Shown here one piece after another: positions 1 to 5,288 of a stretch of DNA of 6,027 nt. A program made the position numbers and the translations under genes. Numbering within the stretch: the stretch's first letter is position 1; every line of letters begins with the position of its first letter. The stretch covers positions 12,915-18,941 of the forward strand of contig NVTJ01000022.1 of the NCBI GenBank assembly GCA_002401545.1. Reading direction: 5' to 3'. This stretch comes from Alphaproteobacteria bacterium. Lineage in GTDB: Bacteria > Pseudomonadota > Alphaproteobacteria > Sphingomonadales > Emcibacteraceae. Under the pieces are notes generated by a model. The model saw only the letters and a program-made list of their open reading frames with translations, did not search any database and was not told the origin of the DNA.

Positions 1-928
1 CAAACCCAGCACTTCTTTCCGGTAAATCCACATAGTCAGGATCGGTGAAATGAGCTGATACCCGGTCAATTTCAGCCGCGTCCAACGGCACGGCACCCTC
101 TTGCCACAGTAAAGAAAATTCTTCTTCCACCCGGCGGGTAAATTCCTCGACCTTTAATTCATGGACCAGTATTTTTATGCGGGCCTTGTATTTATTGTCC
201 CGGCGGCCAAACAGGTTATAGACCCGCATGATGGCCTCGCTATAGATCAGCAGGTCTGCCTCCGGCACGAATTCATTGACCAGCTTGCCAATCATCGGGG
301 TCCGGCCCATGCCGCCGCCAACATATATTTTAAAGCCAATCTCGCCCGCGTCATTTCTCAGAGCCTGATAGCCAATATCATGAAACAAAATAGCCGCCCT
401 GTCCTCTGTGGCGCCAGTAAAGGCAAATTTGAATTTCCGGGGCAGATAAGCAAATTCCGGGTGGAAAGTTGACCATTGCCGCATAATTTCAGCGTAAGGC
501 CGCGGATCAACCACCTCGTCCGGGGCCACACCGGCAAACTGATCAGCGCTGATATTACGAATACAATTGCCGCTGGTCTGAATGGCGTGCATCTGCACCT
601 TCGCCAGATCATCCAGAATATGCGGCACATCTTCCAGCGCAGGCCAGTTGAACTGTATATTCTGCCGCGTGGTCATATGGCCATAGCCACGGTCATATTT
701 TTTTGCAATATGGGCAAGCATGCGAAACTGCGCCGAAGAAAACAGGCCGTAAGGCACCGCAACCCGCAGCATATAAGCGTGAATTTGCAGGTACAGACCA
801 TTTTGCAGGCGCAATATGCGGAACTCGTCTTCCTTTAACTCACCGGAAAGGCGTCTTTTCACCTGCCCCCTGAACTGGGCCGCACGCTCTTCGATTATAC
901 GCTGATCATCTTCATTATATTTATACAT
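1..928 (-). CDS. cysI: Nitrite/sulfite reductase hemoprotein, N-terminal part (cut by window edge)
   Basis: Siroheme and [4Fe-4S] enzyme of the sulfite/nitrite reductase family, a cytoplasmic six-electron reductase giving sulfide (or ammonia). The reverse strand reads 309 uninterrupted codons from ATG at 928-926; the codon just before it in frame is TAA, so this is the first possible start. The ferredoxin-like half domain lies at about residues 43-113 with TTRQNIQFNW at 86-95, and the first siroheme-domain half starts near 118 with TSGNCIRN. Family knowledge: E. coli sulfite reductase binds substrate with two Arg and two Lys; the likely equivalents are R88, R124, K165 and K167 (PRKFKF). GGGMGRTPMIG (203-213) is also family-like. 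The iron-sulfur cysteines lie in the C-terminal half, outside the window; homologues are around 550 residues. Sulfite is the likelier substrate, from resemblance to alphaproteobacterial CysI, but nitrite cannot be excluded. The ribosome site is weak (GGA or AGG 4-9 nt upstream). Confidence 0.9.
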   Translation of the reverse strand, partial: MYKYNEDDQRIIEERAAQFRGQVKRRLSGELKEDEFRILRLQNGLYLQIHAYMLRVAVPYGLFSSAQFRMLAHIAKKYDRGYGHMTTRQNIQFNWPALEDVPHILDDLAKVQMHAIQTSGNCIRNISADQFAGVAPDEVVDPRPYAEIMRQWSTFHPEFAYLPRKFKFAFTGATEDRAAILFHDIGYQALRNDAGEIGFKIYVGGGMGRTPMIGKLVNEFVPEADLLIYSEAIMRVYNLFGRRDNKYKARIKILVHELKVEEFTRRVEEEFSLLWQEGAVPLDAAEIDRVSAHFTDPDYVDLPERSAGF

Positions 929-944
929 TTAACCTGATCCATTC

Positions 945-961
945 ACTTCAGTATTTGAAGT
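945..961. repeat. Inverted repeat ACTTCA-N5-TGAAGT upstream of cysI
   Basis: Perfect 6-bp arms (945-950 and 956-961) around a 5-bp spacer, 16 nt upstream of the cysI start codon. The same stretch holds two direct copies of AGTATTT (950-956 and 959-965). The position suits an operator in the cysI leader or a small RNA hairpin. No specific regulator can be named. Confidence 0.4.
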
Positions 962-1000
962 ATTTACACTATTTAATTGTGCAATAATATATTCTACATA

Positions 1001-1028
1001 TATATACGATACTTTTTGTAAAATACAA
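1001..1028 (-). promoter_or_regulatory. Possible cysI promoter
   Basis: On the minus strand, TTGTAT (1028-1023) lies 16 nt upstream of TATATA (1006-1001). This would give a leader of about 65-70 nt containing the 945-961 inverted repeat. The -35 is poor (three of six consensus bases), and the region is so AT-rich that chance -10 matches are common. A short palindrome, TTGTA-AAA-TACAA (1016-1028), overlaps the -35 and could be an operator. Confidence 0.25.
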
Positions 1029-1128
1029 TAAGGCAGCAAGAATTTTTACGCTTTCACGTCCTTATAGCAAATCCTGATCATAAAAACGGAAATTTTGATG
1101 CCGACATCAGGCATGGCAGATTTATATA

Positions 1129-1143
1129 TTAACCATTTGTAAA
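1129..1143 (+). promoter_or_regulatory. CtrA-like binding box TTAACCAT / TTAA-N7-TAAA
   Basis: TTAA (1129-1132), seven bases, then TAAA (1140-1143): seven of eight matches to the alphaproteobacterial CtrA consensus TTAA-N7-TTAA. The first half extends to TTAACCAT, which recurs in known CtrA targets. A GATTC site (CcrM target) begins 2 nt after the box, at 1145. A weak promoter-like pair (TTG at 1137, TAAGGT at 1160-1165) could follow. The match comes from sequence alone in an AT-rich gap, so chance occurrence is possible. Confidence 0.35.
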
Positions 1144-1191
1144 GGATTCGGGCCTACCATAAGGTTATTAGACATTTTCCTCCCCAGACTT

Positions 1192-1225
1192 GGGCGGTTT
1201 TCATAGATGAGCCGCCCTTTCTTTT
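1192..1225 (+). terminator. Rho-independent terminator upstream of rnhB
   Basis: GGGCGG (1192-1197) pairs with CCGCCC (1212-1217). The stem can be extended by weaker pairs towards an 8-base loop, and it is followed by TTTCTTTT (1218-1225). Only the plus strand has the T tract, so it stops rightward transcription. No plus-strand gene precedes it, so it ends either an unannotated short RNA from the 930-1190 interval or a longer rnhB leader (attenuator). Confidence 0.7.
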
Positions 1226-1228
1226 GCC

Positions 1229-1256
1229 TTTTAAAAACTTCCCCGCAAGTTATAAT
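1229..1256 (+). promoter_or_regulatory. Probable rnhB promoter
   Basis: A perfect TATAAT sits at 1251-1256, just after the terminator and 23 nt before the rnhB start, which predicts a very short leader. The -35 is weak: TTTTAA at 1229-1234 with 16-nt spacing is the best candidate. The call rests mainly on the -10 match and its position. Confidence 0.5.
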
Positions 1257-1279
1257 AGTCAATAACATAAAGGCCGTTA

Positions 1280-1924
1280 ATGACTAATTCCCCATTACCC
1301 CCGCCTGTGAAAGGCCCGACTTACAATCTGGAACAAAAGTTCGGCGGCCGGGTTTGTGGTGTGGACGAGGTGGGGCGTGGCCCCTGGGCTGGTCCGGTAC
1401 TTGCCGCCGCCGTCATTCTCGACCCGGATCATATTCCCCCTGGACTTGATGACAGCAAAAAACTGACCAGAAAAAAACGTGAAACCCTCTGTCCCCTGAT
1501 CATGAAATCGGCCCATGTTGGCTTTGGCGAAGCCACAGTGGAAGAAATCGACCACCATAATATATTGCAGGCCACGCTCATTGCCATGGGACGGGCCGTT
1601 GAAAATCTTGGGATCATCCCCGACCATGTCCTTGTGGATGGGCTCCAGAGTCCAGAATTGATTTGCCCCACGTCATGCATCAAAAAAGGTGATAGCATAT
1701 CACTTTCCATCGCCGCAGCCTCCATAGTCGCCAAAGTCAGACGGGATTTTTTGATGAAAAAACTGGGTGAAATTTACCCGGAATATGGCTGGGTGCACAA
1801 CGCAGGATATGGTACCTCGCACCATATTCAAGCACTAAGGCTTGTGGGTCCGTCACGTTTTCACCGGATGTCATTCACCCCTATTCGCAACCTGATTTCT
1901 CAAGGAATCGCTATAAGAGATTGA
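1280..1924 (+). CDS. rnhB: Ribonuclease HII
   Basis: Endonuclease that cuts the RNA strand of RNA-DNA hybrids and starts removal of single ribonucleotides misincorporated in DNA; cytoplasmic, Mg/Mn-dependent. The 214-residue length is normal. The signature GVDEVGRGPWAGPV starts at residue 27, giving catalytic D29 and E30 and the GRG loop (32-34) that reads the ribose 2'-OH. D120 (in LVDG) and D138 (in KGDS) complete the D-E-D-D set; their 18-residue spacing matches E. coli D108 and D126. SIAAASIVAKVRRD (143-156) and AGYGT (175-179, with the family tyrosine Y177) are also present. ATG at 1280 has AAAGG (1269-1273) 6 nt upstream. A proline-rich tail of about a dozen residues precedes the core. 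ccrM follows on the same strand after 84 nt; I recall this pairing from other Alphaproteobacteria, which suits a shared link to replicated DNA. Confidence 0.97.
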   Translation: MTNSPLPPPVKGPTYNLEQKFGGRVCGVDEVGRGPWAGPVLAAAVILDPDHIPPGLDDSKKLTRKKRETLCPLIMKSAHVGFGEATVEEIDHHNILQATLIAMGRAVENLGIIPDHVLVDGLQSPELICPTSCIKKGDSISLSIAAASIVAKVRRDFLMKKLGEIYPEYGWVHNAGYGTSHHIQALRLVGPSRFHRMSFTPIRNLISQGIAIRD

Positions 1925-2000
1925 TTCTACATAAAAAAATAACTTGACGAGATTCTTTTTTTGATTCAGAATCACCCTGGAAATTCAAAAACAGAGAGTC
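1905..2000. promoter_or_regulatory. Cluster of six GANTC (CcrM target) sites before ccrM
   Basis: GAATC 1905-1909, GATTC 1923-1927, GATTC 1951-1955, GATTC 1963-1967, GAATC 1969-1973 and GAGTC 1996-2000. The last one overlaps the likely ribosome-binding region of ccrM. By eye count the whole 6,027-bp window has 14 GANTC sites, so 43% of them lie in 1.6% of the sequence. In Caulobacter the ccrM leader also carries GANTC sites that affect its transcription (established knowledge); the same role here is inferred. Confidence 0.75.
1944..1974 (+). promoter_or_regulatory. Probable ccrM promoter overlapping a GANTC palindrome
   Basis: TTGACG (1944-1949, five of six consensus bases) is followed after 17 nt by CAGAAT (1967-1972, four of six). 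The -10 sits inside TGATTC-A-GAATCA (1962-1974), a palindrome with 6-bp arms made of two GANTC sites; a further GATTC (1951-1955) lies in the spacer. Transcription would start near 1979, giving a leader of about 30 nt. Adenine methylation at these sites could plausibly alter RNA polymerase or GcrA binding (inference). Confidence 0.5.
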
Positions 2001-2008
2001 AAGTTAAA

Positions 2009-3130
2009 ATGAAACTGTCCAAAAAAACAAAGACAGTAGTAAAAACCAGGAAATACACCGAACTGCCCCTGGACCAGATTTTACAAGGTGATTGCATAAA
2101 ATTGATGAACAGCCTGCCGGAAAAATCCGTCGATGTGATTTTTGCCGACCCCCCCTATAATATGCAGTTAAAAGGCGATCTGCACCGGCCCGACAATTCC
2201 CGAGTGAGTGCAGTGAATGACGACTGGGATAAATTCACCAGCTTTGAAACTTACGACAATTTTACCAGATTGTGGCTGACCGCCGCCCGGCGCATATTAA
2301 AAGACACCGGCACCATCTGGGTGATCGGCAGCTATCATAATATTTACCGGGTTGGTTCCATCTTGCAGGACCTTGGCTATTGGGTGCTGAATGATATTAT
2401 CTGGCGCAAAACCAATCCCATGCCCAATTTTCGCGGCACCCGTTTTACCAATGCCCATGAAACCCTGCTCTGGTGCAACAAGGGGGAAGGATTTAACAAA
2501 TACACCTTCAATTATAATGCCATGAAGGCCCTGAATGAAGATATTCAGATGCGCTCCGACTGGCTTCTGCCCATATGCTCCGGCAAGGAGCGTCTCAAGG
2601 TCAATGGCCACAAAGGCCATTCAACCCAAAAGCCGGAAGCCCTGCTCTACCGGGTATTGCTGTCCTCCACCAACAAGGGCGATGTGGTTCTTGATCCCTT
2701 CTTCGGGTCCGGCACAACCGGGGCAGTGGCCAAAAAACTGGGCCGTCATTACATCGGACTTGAGAAGGAGAGTAAATATATCACCCTCGCCACAGACCGG
2801 ATAAATATGGTCGAACCCCTGACAGGTGATGCCTTGGAAATCACCCCGGCAAAACGGGCGCAAACCCGTATTCCCTTTGGCAACCTTGTGGAACGCGGCA
2901 TGATCAAGCCCGGCGACATCCTCCTTGATCCCAGCAGAAGGCATTCCGCCAAGGTACGTGCGGACGGTACAATCATCAGCAAGGATGACAAAGGCTCCAT
3001 CCATCAGGTTGGAGCGCGAATTCAGGGGGCGCCTTCCTGCAATGGCTGGACCTTCTGGCACCTCAAAGCAAAGAATGGTCTGATCCCCATCGACACCTTG
3101 CGGCAGCAGATGCGCGCAGAGCTGCAATAA
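2009..3130 (+). CDS. ccrM: CcrM-type adenine-N6 DNA methyltransferase (GANTC)
   Basis: Solitary DNA methyltransferase that transfers methyl from S-adenosylmethionine to adenine in GANTC. In Caulobacter it acts late in the cell cycle on hemimethylated DNA and is removed by Lon. The 373 residues match the family. Motif order is that of the beta class: catalytic DPPY (47-50), then the central target region with NPMPNFRGTRFTNAHET (136-152) and HSTQKPEAL (204-212), then the cofactor motif DPFFGSGTTG (229-238). A C-terminal RAMA-type domain (about 282-370) ends with APSCNGWTFWH (341-351), a region needed for DNA recognition in CcrM. ATG 2009 is chosen over an in-frame TTG at 1961, which lies inside the predicted promoter and lacks a ribosome site. 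The ribosome site here is weak (GAGAG, about 10 nt upstream). Residues 2-15 are unusually basic (six Lys and one Arg). No restriction partner is adjacent. The coding sequence itself contains no GANTC. Confidence 0.96.
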   Translation: MKLSKKTKTVVKTRKYTELPLDQILQGDCIKLMNSLPEKSVDVIFADPPYNMQLKGDLHRPDNSRVSAVNDDWDKFTSFETYDNFTRLWLTAARRILKDTGTIWVIGSYHNIYRVGSILQDLGYWVLNDIIWRKTNPMPNFRGTRFTNAHETLLWCNKGEGFNKYTFNYNAMKALNEDIQMRSDWLLPICSGKERLKVNGHKGHSTQKPEALLYRVLLSSTNKGDVVLDPFFGSGTTGAVAKKLGRHYIGLEKESKYITLATDRINMVEPLTGDALEITPAKRAQTRIPFGNLVERGMIKPGDILLDPSRRHSAKVRADGTIISKDDKGSIHQVGARIQGAPSCNGWTFWHLKAKNGLIPIDTLRQQMRAELQ

Positions 3131-3133
3131 CAG

Positions 3134-3155
3134 ATAATAATAATAATAATAATAA
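3134..3155 (+). repeat. TAA trinucleotide microsatellite
   Basis: Seven perfect tandem TAA units (3135-3155, preceded by one A) start 4 nt after the ccrM stop codon and lie 15 nt before the terminator stem. The tract is therefore in the ccrM 3' untranslated region. Such a perfect triplet run is prone to slippage, so copy number could differ between strains. It does not alter the protein. Confidence 0.95.
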
Positions 3156-3170
3156 ACTCCGGTAAAACTG

Positions 3171-3207
3171 ACCCGCCTTCTCATATGAGGGCGGGTTTTT
3201 CATTTTT
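3171..3207 (+). terminator. Rho-independent terminator of ccrM
   Basis: CCCGCC (3172-3177) pairs with GGCGGG (3190-3195). After a 2-nt TT bulge the hairpin continues as CTC/GAG around an ATAT loop (3180-3189). TTTTT (3196-3200) and a second T run (3203-3207) follow. It closes the rnhB-ccrM unit and separates it from the next operon. Confidence 0.9.
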
Positions 3208-3230
3208 ACCGGCACATATTGTTAAAGACT

Positions 3231-3259
3231 TTGATTCCATCGGCCTCAGCTTCTATTAT
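3231..3259 (+). promoter_or_regulatory. Probable promoter of the VOC-ghrA-efp-suhB operon
   Basis: TTGATT (3231-3236) and TATTAT (3254-3259, five of six consensus bases) are separated by exactly 17 nt, just after the ccrM terminator. The start would be near 3266, about 20 nt before the VOC start codon. A GATTC site (3233-3237) overlaps the -35, so this promoter too may be sensitive to CcrM methylation (inference). Confidence 0.55.
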
Positions 3260-3286
3260 GCGCCCCGGAACAGAAAGAACAAAATT

Positions 3287-3709
3287 ATGACATTTCCCAG
3301 ATTTCATCTGGCTTTTCCAGTGACTGACCTGGAACAGGCAAAAGAATTTTATACCAAAATCCTTGGCTGCAAGACCGGCCGTGAAAGCAAGAATTGGATT
3401 GATTTTGACTTTTACGGCCATCAGATCGTTGCCCACTATAGTGCCGATATTCCCGACTGCCCCACAAGTCTGGTGGCGGGCAGGCAAGTCCCTATCCGCC
3501 ATTTCGGCTTGCTTCTGGGACGGGGTGACTGGCAGAAACTTGCAGATTCCCTGGCAAAAAAAGGGGTTGAATTTCTCATCCCGCCCCACATCAGGTTTGT
3601 GGGACAGCCCGGAGAACAAGCCACCATGTTCATTCAGGATCCGGCAGGAAATGGGCTGGAATTCAAATCATTTGCCACGAATGAGGCTATTTTCGCCACC
3701 GGCATTTAA
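3287..3709 (+). CDS. VOC superfamily (glyoxalase-like) protein
   Basis: Small metal-binding protein of the vicinal oxygen chelate fold, which includes glyoxalase I, extradiol dioxygenases and fosfomycin-resistance enzymes; the substrate is not known from sequence. In 140 residues there are two beta-alpha-beta repeats: FHLAFPVTDLEQAKEFYTKI (6-25) with LG at 26-27, and RHFGLLL (71-77) to the C-terminal QDPAGNGLEFKSF (117-129). By family pattern the metal ligands are probably H7, H72 and E125. The downstream PGEQATMFIQDPAGN block is typical of single-gene bacterial VOC proteins. ATG 3287 is chosen because the frame before it runs back through the promoter and into the terminator hairpin; the ribosome site is weak (AGAAAGAA). 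It is first in an apparent operon, 15 nt before the 2-hydroxyacid dehydrogenase gene, so a role with reactive 2-oxo or 2-hydroxy compounds is possible but unproven. Confidence 0.88.
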   Translation: MTFPRFHLAFPVTDLEQAKEFYTKILGCKTGRESKNWIDFDFYGHQIVAHYSADIPDCPTSLVAGRQVPIRHFGLLLGRGDWQKLADSLAKKGVEFLIPPHIRFVGQPGEQATMFIQDPAGNGLEFKSFATNEAIFATGI

Positions 3710-3724
3710 ACACCAAGGTTACAT

Positions 3725-4648
3725 ATGGCCCTCTTAATCCTCATGCCCGACAGGGACAGCAATGATCTTGCCAAGGCCCTGAAAAAAACATCTCCCGGTC
3801 TGGACATCCGCATATGGCCAGAGGTGGGGGATGAAAAGGACATTAAATATGCCATAGTCTGGAATCATCCGGCGGGGGCGTTGCGGCAATACCCCAATTT
3901 GAAAGTGATTGCTTCATATGGTGCCGGGGTGGACCATATTTTTAAAGACCCCGATCTGCCCGGAAATATCATTATTACCCGGCTTGTGGATGACAGTCTT
4001 TCCCGGCAGATGTCTGAATATATTGCCGGTGTAGTTCTGAACCACCGGCTGCGCCTGACCGAATACCGGGAATATCAGGCCGCCGGTGTCTGGTCACCAA
4101 AGGCCGCAAGACCGGGCAACATTGTCTGCCTTCTGGGGCTGGGAAATATAGGACGCGAAGTTGCCGGCTATCTGTCAGGGCTGAATTTCACCATTCACGG
4201 CTGGAGCCAAAGCCACAAAGATATTGAAAATATAGCGACCTTTCACGGTGACGCCGGATTATGTGAGGCTCTCGGCGATGCTGATTATATCGTCTGCCTG
4301 CTGCCACTGACTCCGAAAACGGCGGATATTCTGAACAAGTCCCTGTTCAGCAAAATTAAAAAAGGCGCTTACCTGATCAACGCCGGACGCGGCGGACATC
4401 TGAATGAGGACGACCTGCTGGACGCTCTGTATCAGGGTCGCCTTGGCGGGGCCTGCCTTGATGTCTTCAGAACAGAACCCCTGCCCGATGACCATCCCTT
4501 CTGGCGACATCCGAAAATCAGCATCACCCCCCATACTGCCAGCCTGACAAACATTGATCAGGCCGCGAGCCAATTCCATGAAAACTACCTGAATATGGTG
4601 AATAACCGCCCCCTGTTTAACCGGATTGACTCTGCAAAAGGATACTGA
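3725..4648 (+). CDS. ghrA: Glyoxylate/hydroxypyruvate reductase A-type 2-hydroxyacid dehydrogenase
   Basis: Cytoplasmic NAD(P)H-dependent reductase of the D-2-hydroxyacid dehydrogenase family. The E. coli GhrA relative reduces glyoxylate to glycolate and hydroxypyruvate to glycerate. At 307 residues it is GhrA-sized and shares features recalled from GhrA: YAIVWNHP (42-49), YGAGVD (65-70) and the C-terminal IDSAKGY. The Rossmann motif GLGNIG is at 138-143. The catalytic set is R222 (in NAGRGGH), E251 (in RTEPLP) and H270 (in TPHTA). After the second strand the sequence GWSQS (159-163) lacks the acidic residue of NAD-specific enzymes, which favours NADPH. ATG 3725 has AAGG (3715-3718) 6 nt upstream. 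It sits 15 nt after the VOC gene and 42 nt before efp, so co-transcription is likely. The exact substrate is inferred; other small 2-oxoacids are possible. Confidence 0.9.
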   Translation: MALLILMPDRDSNDLAKALKKTSPGLDIRIWPEVGDEKDIKYAIVWNHPAGALRQYPNLKVIASYGAGVDHIFKDPDLPGNIIITRLVDDSLSRQMSEYIAGVVLNHRLRLTEYREYQAAGVWSPKAARPGNIVCLLGLGNIGREVAGYLSGLNFTIHGWSQSHKDIENIATFHGDAGLCEALGDADYIVCLLPLTPKTADILNKSLFSKIKKGAYLINAGRGGHLNEDDLLDALYQGRLGGACLDVFRTEPLPDDHPFWRHPKISITPHTASLTNIDQAASQFHENYLNMVNNRPLFNRIDSAKGY

Positions 4649-4690
4649 TAGCTTGCGCCCGAAAGTGGTCGCTCTTTAAAAGGTTTGAAA

Positions 4691-5254
4691 ATGAAAATCG
4701 ATGGTAACAACATTCGTCCCGGCAATGTCATTGAACATCAGGGGGGACTTTGGGTCGCAGTCAAAACGGCACATACCCAGCCCGGCAAAGGCGGTGCCTA
4801 CCTGCAGGTGGAACTGAAAAACCTGCGCGATGGCCGCAAGCTGAACGAACGGTTCCGGGCGGCGGAAAAAGTCGAACAGGTTCGCCTTGAACAGAAAAAT
4901 CATTCCTATCTGTTTGAAAATGCCGGTATGTATACTTTCATGGACCTTGAAACATATGAACAGATCGAACTGACCGCTGAGCTCATCGGTGACCAGACCA
5001 TATTCCTGCAGGACGGTATGGAAGTGACCATTGAATCTCATGACGGTAGCCCGCTTGGGGTGAAATTACCCAAAAATATCACCCTTGAAGTGGTTGAGAG
5101 CGAACCCGTATTAAAAGGCCAGACTGCAACTTCGTCCCCCAAACCGGCCATCATGGAAAATGGCAGCCGGGTCATGGTGCCACCCTTTGTTGGTGTTGGC
5201 GACAGGATTGTGGTTAATATCGAAGACTGCACCTATGTTGAGCGCGCCAAGTAA
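4691..5254 (+). CDS. efp: Translation elongation factor P
   Basis: Binds the ribosome between the P and E sites and restores peptide-bond formation at polyproline stretches. The 187 residues are the usual length with three domains: a KOW-like N-terminal domain (MKIDGNNIRPGNVIEHQGG), a central OB domain (about 65-125) and a C-terminal OB domain (about 130-187, with PPFVGVGDRIVVN). The tip loop PGKGGA (31-36) carries K33, equivalent to E. coli K34, which EpmA and EpmB beta-lysylate. A lysine here, not arginine, argues against EarP rhamnosylation; the modifying enzymes are not in the window. ATG 4691 is preceded by AAAAGG (4678-4683) at 7 nt; an in-frame TTG two codons earlier is disfavoured because it would lie too near this site. 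It follows ghrA by 42 nt and precedes suhB by 34 nt. No strong promoter or terminator separates them. Confidence 0.98.
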   Translation: MKIDGNNIRPGNVIEHQGGLWVAVKTAHTQPGKGGAYLQVELKNLRDGRKLNERFRAAEKVEQVRLEQKNHSYLFENAGMYTFMDLETYEQIELTAELIGDQTIFLQDGMEVTIESHDGSPLGVKLPKNITLEVVESEPVLKGQTATSSPKPAIMENGSRVMVPPFVGVGDRIVVNIEDCTYVERAK

Positions 5255-5288
5255 ACCTTATTGATTTTTATTTTGAAGGATTTGTCCT

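Larger units (their letters stand above)
929..1279. other. Divergent intergenic region between cysI and rnhB
   Basis: 351 bp without a convincing protein gene. From left to right it holds an inverted repeat next to cysI (945-961), an AT-rich tract with a possible cysI promoter, a small hairpin ATGCC-N7-GGCAT (1098-1114), a CtrA-like box (1129-1143) with an adjacent GATTC, a plus-strand terminator (1192-1225) and a -10 element for rnhB (1251-1256). A 14-codon reading frame at 1098-1142 has only a weak ribosome site and is not called. A terminator here with no plus-strand gene before it hints at a short untranslated transcript. Confidence 0.6.

Noticed and set aside
161..838. Two plus-strand open frames (161-472 and 476-838) opposite cysI
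   Set aside because: They are antisense to a clear, motif-bearing cysI reading frame; their translations show no recognisable domain, and they lack ribosome sites.
1098..1142. 14-codon plus-strand reading frame with ATG in the cysI-rnhB gap
   Set aside because: Very short, with only a weak GGA upstream and no recognisable sequence; it would occur by chance. Kept only as part of the possible short-transcript finding.
1961..2008. Upstream TTG start giving CcrM 16 extra residues
   Set aside because: No ribosome site precedes it, it falls within the predicted promoter and GANTC palindrome, and the extra residues do not resemble CcrM family N-termini as I know them.
2009..3130. Restriction-modification system around the methyltransferase
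   Set aside because: No endonuclease or specificity gene adjoins it, and the C-terminal domain and motif order match the solitary CcrM family.
2621..3184. 187-residue minus-strand open frame with a run of tyrosines
   Set aside because: It is antisense to ccrM; the tyrosine run is only the TAA microsatellite read in reverse, and the frame starts inside the ccrM terminator.
3185..3286. Upstream start extending the VOC protein by 34 residues
   Set aside because: The extension begins inside the terminator hairpin and reads through the promoter; the VOC fold begins right after ATG 3287.
4626..4654. Separate efp promoter (TTGACT at 4626, TAGCTT at 4649)
   Set aside because: The -35 is fair but the -10 matches only three of six bases; co-transcription with ghrA explains efp without it.
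4655..4677. Hairpin between ghrA and efp as a terminator
   Set aside because: The stem is short with a mismatch (GCG-C-CC with GG-T-CGC) and only TCTTT follows; too weak to call.
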